From Uloborus plumipes (lineage: Eukaryota; Arthropoda; Arachnida; Araneae; Uloboridae), in NCBI GenBank assembly GCA_038373865.1, contig JAXGGA010002068.1, forward strand, positions 1 through 64,000: 64,000 bases of DNA. Reading direction: 5' to 3'. Positions 25,501 through 40,500 of the stretch are shown in pieces; positions within the stretch are counted from its first letter, which is position 1; each line of letters starts with the position of its first letter. Under the pieces are notes generated by a model. That model worked only from the letters and a program-made list of their open reading frames with translations, did no database searches and was not told the DNA's origin. The position numbers and the translations under genes were made by a program.

Positions 25501-28500
25501 GCTCACTGACAACACTTTTTATATTTGTGTAACAAATATTGTGATCAAAAGGCAAGATAAAGTTTTTGGAATGAGTTTACACTCAACTTTTCATTATAAC
25601 CCCAACAGTTCTATGCCCCATAACTCAATTTACTAATGTATTGTATACTGTAGTTTATTTCATCACGTCATTGGTTTTTGGATATATACATTCCACCAGG
25701 ACCCTATCCTTGCAAACATTCATTATGCTTTGGATAGATTTTGTACTCCTGCAACAAGCCATATCTGCTTAGATTTTTAGTACTGTGAGTGAAAGACAGT
25801 TTGCAAAAGGAGCCATAATATATATCTATCAACGATACTGCTGTCAACTTTTTGCAGAATAGAACAGGTATGAGAATGAAAATGTAAGTTAAAATGTCTC
25901 AATACTTTTTATAAAATGAAGGGCCAGGGGGAAAAAAGATGAAAATAAGTTTTTTGTTAATTTTGAAATATTAGCGCTATCTAGAGGCTGTGAAGGATTA
26001 GTATAATCTGGTAGAACAACAACTGGGAAAAAAGATGAGAAGCGACCGAAATGTGCATGAAAACTCGAAAACCACATAAGCAGCTACAAGAAATCAAACT
26101 TTGTTCTTCGTTTTTCTTGAAATCGCTTTTTGGTCACTTTCATTTCTTTTCCCCTGGCCCTTCAAATGGCTTTACAATAATACTCAGTAAAAATTTAAGT
26201 TCTGAAAGCTCCACAATAGTGTCAAAATGAATAATTACCATAATAGGTTTTGGTATAGTATTATCTGGACACAGCTTCCATAAAGAAATGCCAAACAGGT
26301 TGTGAGGAGGGGGACTGCTGTTTCCACTGTCCACAGAATCATGCTTGGATGCTGGTTTGCGAAATAACCAATTAATCTTGTGATGTGGGCGTCTGTGTTT
26401 TTTCCTCTTTTTCTGCAATCTCGGATCTATAATAAAACAAATAATGATTAAATCACATTTAACATTCTTTTACTTTTATTAATCTGTTGAACTATAATAA
26501 CAAGCATTGAAATAACATTACGAAATATTGTCTTTTATGGTTCATCTTTAGAAATGGAGCTAAATAACAATACTGTGTTTACAGATAAAACGCTTTCAGT
26601 AAATCAGAAGAGTGAAAAATGTTATTCATGAGTCAGGGAGTTGATCTAATTAGAGGAAATATTAAAATAACTAAAGAACTTTCGCAGCAAATTCAACTTA
26701 TTAATTTTTGGATATTTATTCAATAAAGTTTGTGTATATAGACTATAACTTTATTATTTTTTTCAGTGAAAGTGCTGTATTCAAAATAATAATAATATAT
26801 TCTCTTGTATTGTCTTGCAGATGAATAAGTTACTTAATTCTTGTATACTTCAGTTTATCAAGCAAAAGTTTTTTTAAAAAATTTCAGTGTTGATGAATAG
26901 ATATAGAATTTTCTAACAAACAAATGCCAAAACTGATATAAAAAGTCACAAAAAAACAAAGTTTGAAAAAAAGAAGGTTTGAAACTATGAATTAAAAAAA
27001 AACTAAAGATCTCCGGACATTGACAATTTTATTATAAAATGTTAATAAAAAATTTAGAAACTAAATATCTCATTCTATACTATTTACATTTAGTGTTGTA
27101 TACGTACGAGATACTTCAGTAACATTTCAAAATATTTATTTTTTGTGAAAAAAAATTCAAAAGTTGACGTTGAAATGTCACATAGGTAACAATTGAGGAA
27201 AGTACTGTAGAATAACCCATGTGATATTTTTTAGCTTTCTAATTCAGAGTGACTGCAGGGCTGCCAAGAGCCAAGGTGGGCCCCTAGTCAGTTTGGTCGT
27301 CGAGCCCTCCTTACCCCCATAACACTTATACTACTTTGATTCAGAAACAGGCCCCAACAGGGCCGAGCCCCTACAAGTTGAGGTTTTAAAGCAGTAAAAA
27401 TACTCACAAAATCTATTCATTGCTAAATTTAATGACACGCAAAAATGCTTAGTTTTAAAAAATGTAAAATAAGGCAATTAAAGGTGCACTGGACAAATTA
27501 ATTAATTGCAAATTAATAAATTAAAATAAAGATATATATAAATCTTTATGTTATGAAAGACAACTGGTTTTCTTTAAATTGCCATAACATATTATTAATT
27601 AAATTTAATGCAACATTCGAATACTAAGGACCTCTCATAAATGTTTGTGTACTTTAATACATACAGGCACACATTGTAATGGCATTGCACATTAAAAATA
27701 TCAATTGCAATAATATACAGTAAGAAAAATATTTAAGCACCAAGAGTTAATTTTAAAACACATGACATGTTATGCACAGCATGATATATGAAATATCTTT
27801 TTGTAGAAAGTTCAATAACATACCAATTCGTATGGAGGAATTCAGAGTATTCTTGCGAAGAATGAAATAGCACTTTGCATCAGTACTGATGTTATTCAAA
27901 TTTCTAAGATCTAAATCAGATCTCCTCAACAGTTCACGAATAAAATTCATTTTAATGCTGAAAGGATATTCGTGACCTAGAAAAAAAGAATTTGTTAGCA
28001 TATTCATGAGTAAAAAAATACATTTCCCTCATTTTGAAGTTTGACTAATTGTTTGATGATTTTAAAATTTTTAGTTATTGCAAAATATTTTGGACTGATT
28101 GAAATAGTAAAGGTAGTAAGTACACAATGCATTGTGACAAAATATAAAAGAAAAAAGATTCATAATTATGATAAAAACTGCTTTTCATAGAAATAAAAAT
28201 ACTAAAAATTTACCGATTAAAGGATATGGAGCATCATCTTTACCAGTTTTCACCCACAATTTATAATCTTTAATGCCATTCTCCTGAAAAAAAAAATTTA
28301 AATGAATTAAAGAATAACATAATTTTTGAAAATTTAATGAAATGTTGGGTTGTAGTAATCTATGAAAAAAACTACATCTTACAGAATATCCTAACTGTTG
28401 AAGAACAAGCTTGATGGTATCTTGAACTGTCAGCGTGTTGTCAACTTTAAGAGTTTTACACTGCAAAAAATATACATACAATTTTTAATTACATTTCTCA

Positions 28501-31500
28501 TCCACTGTTTAAATTACATCTTATCTATCTTTTAAAAACAAGCATAAAATTTTTTGAAAAACATTAATTACAAATAGGCCCGTCATTTATGGGGGTCAGG
28601 GAAATCAATCCCCCCTCTCTTATAATAATGAAACAAAAATACAGAGATGGAGTGGGACGGGGCAAAGATAAATTTAATCAATATAATGCATTCAAAGTTG
28701 TAAATACATCTTATTTTAATGCTTTCTCTTAACAACTATTCAATGCTACAAATTCAGAAAAATAAATATTTAGGTACTTTTTTAAAGTTTTCTAAAGATG
28801 TTAAAAATTTATAAGCACACATTTTTATAATTTTTAGCCACTCTTTTCCTTTACCATTAAATGCTGAAAAGTAATCCTTTTTGCTTAGCTTTCATAATTA
28901 TAGTATTTTCTACCATGAACATATGCTTTTTTTCATGCAAATAGTTAGTATTAGATAATATAACAATGACTAATCACAATTACCAGAAGCAACAAATTAC
29001 ATTGTGTGGTAATAAACAGGCGCAGTTTAGTTAAATTTAACAAACAATCATAATTTAACAATCAAATACTAATACAGTGATAAGATCTTAATTTTTTTAG
29101 TAGCTTAATTGTTCAAATCATATCTTTCTCTTTTAGAGTAGATTCAAATCATACAGGAATACTTACAATTTCTTCACCAGTGTCTGGACTTCGAAAAGAA
29201 ATTTGAATGGATGTTTGAGATTTTCCTTCTTTTTCTTTAGATTCTTCAATTAATCTGAAGAAAAAAAAATAACATGAAAAATGTTTCAATTGATAAAACA
29301 TTTTCATAAAATGTTCCATGAAATTATTCGAAGTAAATGGACTGATTTTACTCCATACATTACTTCAGAACAGATGTAATTTAAACCATCATTTGCTATT
29401 TTTATCCAAAAAAAAAAAATCTGCCAAAAATGGGAAGTACTGCTACATCTGGAATTACATTGAATGTTAATTACACGCCAAGAAACGGCGTGAAAATCCA
29501 AATACATTAAAATATTCAAAACAATTACAATAAAGCATTTCTTAAAATAATATCTTAAAAATTCATGCATTGCCTATGAAGGGGTTGTGATATAAAATCT
29601 GGACAAATAATTCAGAGGAATCTATCTACAGCGCCAAAAATAATATTGCTGAATTTTCAATTTTTAAAAAAATCAAGCCATTAAATCGAAATACGATCAA
29701 CCAACCGATTAAATTACGTTAGGGGTGATTACAAGTTCATAAAAAAATACCTGAAAGTTTTTAAGAAAAAATGGGAGGGGGGGGGGTTAAAACCAAGGCC
29801 ACTATTACTTAAGCATAATAATTAATTTCATTTCATAAACTAACACATTTCATATATTCATTTAAATAGTTTTTAGTCAAAATATTGTACATGCATTTAA
29901 TTAAATTGTAAATGAGTAATAAAGTTACTTTTGAGCTGGTGATGAAAAATTATCTCCAAAAAATAATTTAGAATTACTGTTTGTTGTGCGAAAGCATTTA
30001 TAAAGTAATGAAAGTTGCATTTGTTATTTTGTTGTTTTTCATTTATGTCTCCTAACTAAGAGTAATAAGCATCAAAAGTGAGAAAAATTTGATTCTCATA
30101 TCGGATGCAAATAAAATAATTTAGTAAGGTAAAAAAACAATTAGAATTTTCATCTTAACATTTCTATTTGATGAATATTATTAATAATTATCGGTGTAAT
30201 CATCGAAAATTCGAAAAAGAAAAAAATCTGGAGGTGGGAAGATAAAAGCATAATTAAAAATATTTTTTTCCGGTACCAGAATCGATCATGAATATACCGG
30301 AAATCCGGTAAAATACCGGAACACAATCGCCCCTGGTTGATAAATAAAATTAACAAATTTTTTTAAAAAATCAAGCGAAAAAAAGGTTCCATTAAGATCT
30401 AAAATAAACACACATGAGGAGCAAAAATGTTCTCAAAAAATCAACAAACAGAACAAGTACTAATTTTTATTACTATTTTAGCCACCTAACTTACAATAAA
30501 ATTATTAGCTCAAATTAAATTGAACATCAATATATAAATAAACCTTTTTTCAACGAGTTTAAAAACATTTAAATCATATTACAAGATAAGCAGAGGTATC
30601 AAAAGCAAAACATAATCATTCAAGTCACAATTCTTGAATTGAAAAGCATGAAAACAAAAATTTTTCAAAACTTAATTTTGTAGGTATAAAGTTCTAAAAG
30701 TTATTTCGAAATTATAAGTGCTTTATCGCGCATCGCTCCACAACGACTTCCTTTTCTTAAAATCGAATGGCTCTCTTTTATCTGCTCTCAACTCTTCATC
30801 GTTCGAAAAAATGTTGCTTGTGCTCTTTTGCGGAAAATGTCTCCTCTGTGGTCGCCGAGAAGGATCGCCAATTTGAGTTTCAACACCAGCTGGAGAATTA
30901 TATCCTTCAGAACTTTTGGAATTTGAGGCATCCAGTTCATAATTCCTCGGCGTAGCTATCGGTTCCGAACTTTTTACAGAAAGGGAATCGAACTCAAATT
31001 TCGTTGGCAAAGTTTTTGGATCCGCAGAATTAAAATTGGCGGCATCCACTTCGAATTTCATAGACGAGTTCAAATCCTCCAAGTTCGAATCGAGTTCAAA
31101 TGTCGGCGAAGCTTTCGTTTCCGTAGCATTAGTTTTTACTTCGCCTTTGTTCATTTTGAATAAATTCTGAAAGTTAACTTTTTTAACTAAATACAATGCT
31201 ATACCAATCTAATTCATAAGCATATAAATATTCTCACAAGTACAAACATATAAACACAAAGATTGGAATTCGCGAGAGCTGCAACCGCGAGACGAAAATA
31301 TCGCTTGCTGATAGCAGTTGAGGCAATTTCGTTTTAAAAATAAAATAAAAATTCTAAGGCTTAGCAAAATCCACAAGAATGAGATCGATTACGATTATTC
31401 AAAAGTTGTCTTTAAAAAAAAAAGAACTTCAGAATTTTTCGTCGCTTAATAAATTTGTTAAAACTAAAAAAATAAATAAAAATAAAAGTTCGAACAAAAC

Positions 31501-34500
31501 TTACTGCAAAAGCTTCTGTTGCCACAAATCTTTCGTTTTCAGAGAGCTGCAAGGGAAAAAAAATACGTTAGACTCGTCACATATATATATATTTTTAATT
31601 ATTATTATTGATGCATGATGGAGTTATTTTTTTAATCACGTCTTTTAGGTACTGAAATCAATGCATTTGGGAAACAAAATGAAAGTTAATTGCAGTTTTG
31701 TCATTTCATTAAAATCATATGAAACTTACGCCAAATAAATTTGCCTCGATTTGAATTCCGACTAGGGTATAAATATTGACCTGAGTAACATTTCTGATCA
31801 TGAACTAGGACTTGCTATTCTACTTTTAAGGTGTAAGATTTTAGAGATCCATTGGGAACCCATGCATTTTATTAGAAACTAGCTACCAGGGCAACTAGAT
31901 TAGCTTCCTGCGGCATGTTGATGCATAATGTCCCCTCGCCACCCAACTTTTACCTCATTCTGATGTGATATTATTTGATATAATTCAATTTTTCTAAGAT
32001 TTTAAGACATACTACTTACGTGGCCCACTAATGCCCAAGCAGCTAGCTGCGTGGCCCGGCGTTGCACAGGCGCTTCGTGCCTTTAAAGTAGTAAAGAATG
32101 TTTCAAAATAATACTCGCCGCCAAGGCGGCTCGCTAACAGGCGCTTCACGTTTTCACTTTTTTCCTGCATCACAAAAATCATTCGAATTATTGAGATGCT
32201 TCGCGCCTTCAAAATAGTGAGGAAAGTTACAGCAAGTTCTGCTCGCTCAATGGAAAGAAGCAGACATATATTCAGTTTTTAATATAAGTAGATGGCTTTT
32301 CAACCGGAACAGGACATATCCGCCGCAAATTTTATCCCCCTTTTTTCCGCATGGGACATTTCCGCCGCGACTCCTATTCCCCCTCTGACTGGCACAGGAC
32401 AAATCCGCCGCGCCATTTCCAAGGAAAAAGTTCAGAATAATTCAGTTTTTTTGGGGGGAAATTGGGTAAAAAAAATTGCCCTAAAAAGTTTTACTCAGTA
32501 TTTAATGCTTTAAAAAAAATTTCCTCGCAGAAAAATATCTCCTTCTCCTAGTGTCTTCCTTCACTTCGATTAAAAAAATACCAACAATTTAAAAAATATA
32601 TATCACAAAACTTTTAGGTTCCATCCCCATACTTCCTGAACACCAAACATTTCATTTCCTTTCCATTCCCATTCGGCAGAAAAATTCCCACAGCAGATTT
32701 CTGATTTTATTTTCGTACGTTCACAAAACGTTAACTGCTCATTCATGAAGTTGTCAATTTATTCTTTTATCGTTTTAGTTCTTATTTTTGAAACACACTT
32801 TTTTTTTTCGTAATTGTTAAAGAAATAGATAGCACGTGGAAAAATGTTAAATACAATTTCGACATTAAATATCATTGCAAGAAAAAAAAAATATGTCGGC
32901 GCGAATAATTCAACCATCATTAAGTATCATTTATCTTGTGCCAGGATATGATCAGCGTTAATACAGAACAGAAAGAACAACGTGAGAACACAAACAGTGC
33001 AAGAAGAAAGACACTGAAAAGACCTTGAAATATACATAACCATGAAAAAAATTCAAACGTCATTTGAATTTAAACCATTCAATGTATCGACAGCAGAAGC
33101 ATCAATTGATGAAATCGTTTTAATATGAGCATTTGCCACACCTTTATTAAAATCGTTACATTAATGCGTGAACATCGAATCGAAAGCTTTCCTACTCAGT
33201 TTAGAAAAGTGGAGAAACGTAATTTATATCATTCGAAAAGAACGGTCCGATGACGAGCCCAAACAAAGCGGTTTTTTTTTTTATAATTATTCGATTTTGT
33301 TTGTTTACTTATTTCCATTTTTCGTGAAATTTTTATATACATTTTGAAATTTTGGCAGCAAAAAATCCTCGCAGGCTGCTAACTGTCATACTAATTAAAA
33401 GGATTATTTTTTTTACGCACTATGAACTAAGTTTTTAACTCAATTAGAACGGAAGTAATTAACGTATAAAGAATAAGAAAACCGAGGTGTAGCGGTATCA
33501 TTAGTTAGCGGCTGTTTAAATCTTTTCCACTGATTTTTATGATTTCGGGCTTTTTTGTAGGGGAAACAGAGGTTCACTTCCCCTCCCTTCTGCTGCATTC
33601 TCGATCAATGTTTTATTTTTGACAAATGGATGGCCACAACAGTCCACACTGCCATTGTACTATTGTGCCCATCTCAATCTCAGTCAGTCCACATGACAGA
33701 ACGCTCTAGTGTCCAAGGCTCATGTCCCGGCCGGTTAGGTGGTCACTCAGCCGACCGCGTAACCCGTCATGGTTTAATTCCTGAACATACTTAGTACCCA
33801 ACTGAAGGAATGAAAGGTTGGGTCGACCGTGCCCAAACCAGGTCGGCGCATGGAAGCGAGAAGTTCGCATTCTAATCGAATCGTACACAAAATCAGGGAA
33901 ACATTTCTGTTTTTTGTGCGATTGTGTGTTTTTAGTAATCAGATTTTTGAATTTATTCAAAACAACAGATATTGCAGTTTTGTTATTAAATTTGAGCACG
34001 GAAGGGGTTATGGATTTAGATTTTGATATATTTTTGAGCTGAAAGAGACAAATGACAGTAGTAACGGATAATCGGAGGACGAACAATCGAGATTTCGATG
34101 TACTATGTCTAGTTAGATGACTAAGGAAAAAAGAACGCAGTTTGCACAAACTTGTTAAATACGAAGATGATTGCAACTTGGAAAATACTGATATCTTATC
34201 GCATCAATCGCTGATAAAAAAAACCTAACAAAATAATAGGCACTGTAAAATTCGGAAATATACACCTTATTATCCACTTAATTATCTTTGTACTAAGTTG
34301 AAGCCTAGCTTGAAATGGAGGTTTTTTAATCAGTTAAAATAAAATACATCTGACATAGACGATTACTTCAAATTGATTCGATTTTTTTGAGAAGGAAAAA
34401 AGCTACAACTTTTTGCTGACAGGTTTCACTGGAAAAAGGATAATGAGCTGCTATGATTTAAGTTAACGGAATAGTTGCCGCTTCAAGTCTGATGGAGGGG

Positions 34501-37500
34501 TGTGGAGAATAATTCAACAGATTTATTTTAGGCCATATTGCGACTCCTAGTTCGGTAAAAAAAAAAAAAAGTTATCGCCGTGTAATATTACCGCAGTTGA
34601 TAAGATGGAAGTCGGTCAAAAGACAGAAATCTTTTATTTCTGGAGAGAAATAACAGGCTTGACTTAAAGTAAACATACAGCACATAAATTTGAGGGTCTT
34701 TTTTTTTCAATTTTTTATTTATTTTACTTTTGAAGTTTTGCTTAAATTGATATTTTTTTAAAAAATCTTAATTCTTTATTGTTATCGTTATGCATTATTA
34801 TTATCAAAGTTCATACGTTCCAAAAGGATCAAATTAAGCAGAGCCTACTGCACCTGCGCATGTAAGTACCGTTGTGACCAATCCTATCTCCCACTGGAAA
34901 GCGGGGCTGGGTCATAAAGGTCAACTCTCTCCGACCATAGGCGGATTTACGGGGGTGCGCTGCACCCCCAATATTTTTGGTTGGGTTTTAAAAAATAAAT
35001 AAAATTAAATACATTTCATCAAGAAAACAGTTGGGTTAATATTTTGTCAATCTTTTTTCACTAAGATAAGAGCAATTTAATTTACCAGAAGGCAAACCCA
35101 CCTCTCCCACAGAAACAAAAATATAGTTTATCTTAATAATAAATTTGTACATACTTTAATTAACACTTCTTAATTATTTATTATTCAATACTGTATTATA
35201 GAAAAATTATACAGTTATCATTACAATTTCTTGAACTTTAAAACAAGCATTGTCAGTAAAATTAAGAAAAAAACATGACTATTATTATTATTATTCATCA
35301 AAAACCATATAAGCTGTGTCAAGTTCTTGCACATCATTCCATTAAACAGTGCTATATGCTCCAAAGGTCGGAAATAAGTAAAAATCAGCATTTTTGAGGT
35401 AAATTTTCAAAAATTTCCGAAGCAGGGCTCTCAAATTCCGAGTCCCCCCCCCCCCCTCACAAGATCCGGTATTGTTTGCACCCCCAGAATTCACGGCCTA
35501 AACCCGTCTATGTCTCCGACATAAGCAAAACAAATCAACTTCAACTTATTTTAAAACACAACATGAAAAAAAAATTTATCAAAATTTTAACTCAGGCATC
35601 ATTTTGTATAATATTTGACTTACGCTAGCTTACTCAAATCAGAGATGAAGAACAATAAATATTACGTGTTATTAAAACCACATGATTCATGATGTATATT
35701 TCAGAACTATCAAAAAATTAAGAAAAATGTATTCCAGTTTAAATGAGGCTAAATTTCTGATCATTTTTTGCATAACAAACAAGGTTACTTAATTTTTTAT
35801 GTTAGTAAACCAGAGACATTGAAAAGGGTAATGTGACAGATCTGAACAATCACAACAAAGATAACAGAAATCGAGACAACATGAGATTTGACATATAAAC
35901 GTCAGGTTAGACTGAAGTGAGATCAATATGCAATTATGCAATCTTCGTGCTTGCTTAGAAAAAAGAAAAAAGGAAGAAAAAGAAAAAAGAAGGGCATATG
36001 TTTCACGCATACAGCAAGGGAATAAATGAAAAGTTTTGGAGTTCAGTTTCAAATCAAGGTATGACTGTAAAAATAAAAATTAAATGTTTCTGTGATGTGG
36101 CAAAGCACTACAACTTTAATTGTATAAATTTAAAAAAAGAACTGTATTATTCAATTTTTTTAAGGAGGGAAATATGTTTCATGCATACTGCAAGGGATTA
36201 AATTAGAAGTTTTGGCGTTCAAGTTCAAATCAAGGTAGCACTGCAAGAATTAAATGTTCTAGTGATGTGGCAAAACACTACAACTTCAATTGCATTAATA
36301 ATAAATAAATAAATAAAAAACTTTATCATTCAATAAATAAATAAGGAGGGGAATATATTTCATACATGTTGCATGAATACAGTACAAAATACTGTACATA
36401 AAAACACTGTACAATACGAAATATTGCAAACATAAAATACTGTACAGTGTGAATTAATTCGAAATCATAGCGTTTAAAGCAATTTAAAGTCCAGATGCCA
36501 TTCTAAGAATTTAAATTCTCCTCTTGTGATGTGGCATTTTAAAAAGTAAATCTAAACAAGCACTACAACTTCAATTGCATGCACTTACTTCAAATAAAGA
36601 AGCACAACTTTGCATAATCCCAATTGTTTCATCGGACCCACTGCCATGTGCTCGCGCACCAACTTCCCAACACACACACACAGAACCGCTACTGTTCGAA
36701 ACGTAGGGAGCAAAAATCGCGCGCTGCCTTCTTCGAACGAAAATACCAGGCTAGTGTGTTTTTACAGGTGCAGTGAAGACTGACAACACTCTCCCTCAGC
36801 TGTGGGGGGAGGCGGGTGAGAGGGGGGTTTGGGGATCGAAGGTCACAGCGACGCCCTCTCGCTGTCTACTGCGTGATTTCACCCCTCTGGAAAAATTCGA
36901 TGACCGTTTGACGGGACGCGTGGGTATAGGCACGTTGCCCGCGCTTCAAAATATTTTCAGTTCATCTTCAACATCTTTTGATATTTTGATGTATGGAACG
37001 TTTTGATTCGTAACGGTCACTCACTCTCTCAAATAAAATCTTTTTTGTAATTTATTGTGACTGGAAAAAACCGTATTGCATAGATGAGATAACCTTTCAA
37101 AATAATAAAACTGGAAAATTAAATTTTGTATGAGGAACTGTCCAAACAAGAATAACCCACCCACACCTTGATCAATAGGAACGTGGGCCTCTGTCTCTCC
37201 CACTTAGTGTTTCTTCTTCTTTCTTTCTTTTTTTTAGCGAATAAAAAAACAAATGTATACATATTTCGGTATTTTTACAAGAATAATTTTCAAATTGAAA
37301 TATACGTTAGTTCTTTGAGGCTAGTAAAAACAATTTCTGCTTTAAGAAGAGAAAATTAATTCTAAAACGCTGAACAAATAAGCAGTCAAAAAGAACTTTA
37401 ACCGTCTGTCAAAGAAACAATGCTTAAAAAATGAGTAGGAAACAAATTTAACTTTTTCCAGCCGACTATTCTGCGTTTTAAAATGTTCACTTAGAAAATT

Positions 37501-40500
37501 ATCTCCAAGTAATAGTTTTCAGATTTCTTAAATTTATTAGCAAGGATATAAGTTAAAATTTACAACTTTTGAGTTCACACCCAGCTAGGGCAATTCAATT
37601 TCAAAAACCAAACAAACGCCAATTCTTCAATATGGATTACACAACTTTTTTACTGGAAAAAAAAATGAAAAGAAAAAATAATAAATGCATATAGTATATC
37701 CCTTTCCAGTGATGTGTGCAGACGGGAAGGTTCGGGAATATATCTTTCCTCCATAATTCAGAATTATTAAATGTTTGACCATAGAAAGGGACTTTAAAAT
37801 TAGCCATAATCCCCTCCAATAACTTAACTATATTGCCTGATCCGATTTATTTATTTATTTATTAACTTGTTTATTTTGGTTACGTCCAGGGGCCGAACAA
37901 GCTATAAATCCTAGATGAAATTTGGTGTCCCTTTGACAAGAAAATCTGCCCAATTTAATATTAATAGTTTCTGAAAAGAAGGGAAGAACGAAAGAAATGT
38001 AGCCAATTTTAGTAAGTCCCTCTAAAATTGTGGTGCCCAGGTTTTCGAATCCTTAGGACAGTGCGTTAAGTCGGGCCTTTTTTAAAATACACTTTTACTG
38101 GTTTCACATGTGGGTTTGCTTGTTTGTTCGTTTGTACGTATGTATGTAACTCTGAATAAAAGATTAAACTCTCTTTCTCTACAAATATGAAAATAATATA
38201 TTTAACGCTATTATTAATTTCTAAAGGCCAGACTATTTTTTTACATGTTGATGCTATTTTTTTTACACATTGTTTGTGCATGTTTCTCTGAATAAAAGAA
38301 AATTCACGTTCTTTGCAAATATATAAAAGCAATATATTTAATAATATCATACTAAAGACTAAACTATATTACATATTGATAAGTTCCACGTAAACTTATA
38401 ATGCATCATGGTTTGAAGCTCTCTTTATAATTTGATTAAATCTAAAAGCGTATTTTTTTAGTTTTTTTTAAACTATGATTTTTTTTTTTTTTTTTGAAAA
38501 AACTAAGCGGTTTGATTTCAATCGCTAGTTCGGAATAATCACAGGGAAAATATCCATCGCTTTAGGGGAAAAGCAGTCTCTTCGTCCCTAAACTATTTCC
38601 CTGTCCCACCGTCTCCCGTCAGTCGGTCGACCTTACCTGCCGACTCCTCTTCTCTCTGAGGCTAATATTGTCTTCAAGAAAGCTGATTGCAATGCCGCCC
38701 TCTTTCCCCATAGCGTTTCCTACCCAAGATTGCTATTTACTACCTGCATTCGAGATTGACAGGTACTGGAGACCAAGAACCCTGACTGGAGACGGCCAGT
38801 ACAGCCAGCCCTCTGGCTTAGTTGAAGATTCGACAGTTAAAAGGTTTCGGTCATTTGTATACCAGTCTGAAGTCGGATTGCTACACTTGGCCCGGAGAGA
38901 TTTGTTTTGTGGTTGAGTTGAGTAGTTACGAAAAACCCATCAATAATGTAGAATTTACTTGGAGCTGTACCTACACGAAGCAAAGGGAGTTTTGTTTTCA
39001 AACCTACTTTCGATTTTGGAAGGCAAAAAATTACCCCAATCTTCGAAAGTTTAGCTTTAAGAGTTGGACTGAGGTTCTGTGAAGGGGAACTTGGTGTTTC
39101 CTCTTCCTCTTCTTTCTTTCTTTTTTTTATTTAAGTAACAACTATATTTACAGGTATTTTAAAGGGCGTCTGACCTGCTGACGCGTGTGTATCCCCGCTG
39201 TTCCGACATACTTTCAGTTCCACATTAAGCTAAATTTTTGAGATTCTATTGCAGTTATTAAATGTATAATTGCTTCTATTTGTTTTGAGACAAAACATAC
39301 GAGACACAATGCACTTGTTGAGATAGAACCACCGGGATTATTTATTATCTGCCTCTGGTACCTGCCAACTCTCCTGCTTTAAAGTTCAATCTCTGGCCAC
39401 CTGCCTTCAGTGTAATTTCTCCTGCTTTTTAAGGAATTTAGAAAGTATTCGCGAACATAGGTTGTCAAGGGCATAATCAGAGGTCATTTTAGTTTTACTT
39501 TCAGCTTAGCAGGGAAAATTTAGGTAACATAATGACTGCTGAAGTAAAGGAATCAGATATTTGTAACTGCAAAAAATATTTTTGGCAAAAAATGTTTCAA
39601 TTGCCTTTAGAAAATCGTCGACTTAAAAAATATTATACTGTGCTTATTAATTTTTTTTCAACTTGTATATACAACAAGCATATAATTTATAAGTTTCGTA
39701 CTAGCATTCACTGGTTCCCAGATACAAAAGTTTCTCCTGCTTTGTCATTTCGTTTTTCCTGCTTTTCTGCTTTGAAAGCAAGAGTGTCATTTTGGGGGGT
39801 CACTTGCCCCCCCCCCCCGTCTTTGGAAAAACAACGCATTTACATATGGGCGCGGTTTTGCTATTTTTTGGGACAACTTACATGGGGTCCTACATAGGTA
39901 CACCCTTTGCCCCCCCCCCCCTCTCAACCTGTTCAGTCCTGACTTCTTTCAACCATGAATTTCAAGTTTTTAAGCCTTTGTTAGATCTGAATAATAACTA
40001 GAAAAAAACAATAGGATTGATGAAAAATAAATGCTTTAATCTTAGATTTTATAAGAATACATTTTTTCGTTATAATTTGTTTTGAAATCAAATATAAATA
40101 AAAACTTGAAAGGTACACATATGTGTACATGTGTACCTTCCAAGAGGTTCAAAGCTCCAGATGACGGGGCTGTTTGTAAAGCTGACAAGTCTGCAACCAC
40201 ATAATTCCAGAAATCCAATTTGTTCAAGACCCCACCACATTCCACAGTAGTGAGAAAAAAATTCCTCTGACGACAATAACGGTACTCTAACACAGCGATG
40301 CCAATCGTCGCCAGACTATATAATCCCCCGAAACTGAAAAAAAAAAAAAGAAAAGGTCCCTCACCTGAAGGTGACGACAACATTGGTGGTGGGCCAGCCG
40401 ATGACGAACGAGGTGGCAGCTTGTTTCACCGACTCGCAGACATCGCCCAAGCATTGCGACAACCACATCTCGCTCATCCGAATCTTGTCCTTCAATTTGT

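Noticed and set aside
40042..40383. 113-codon minus frame next to the PH exon
   Set aside because: It lies in the intron after the donor at 40364 and is F-rich; read-through from the exon frame stops at once.
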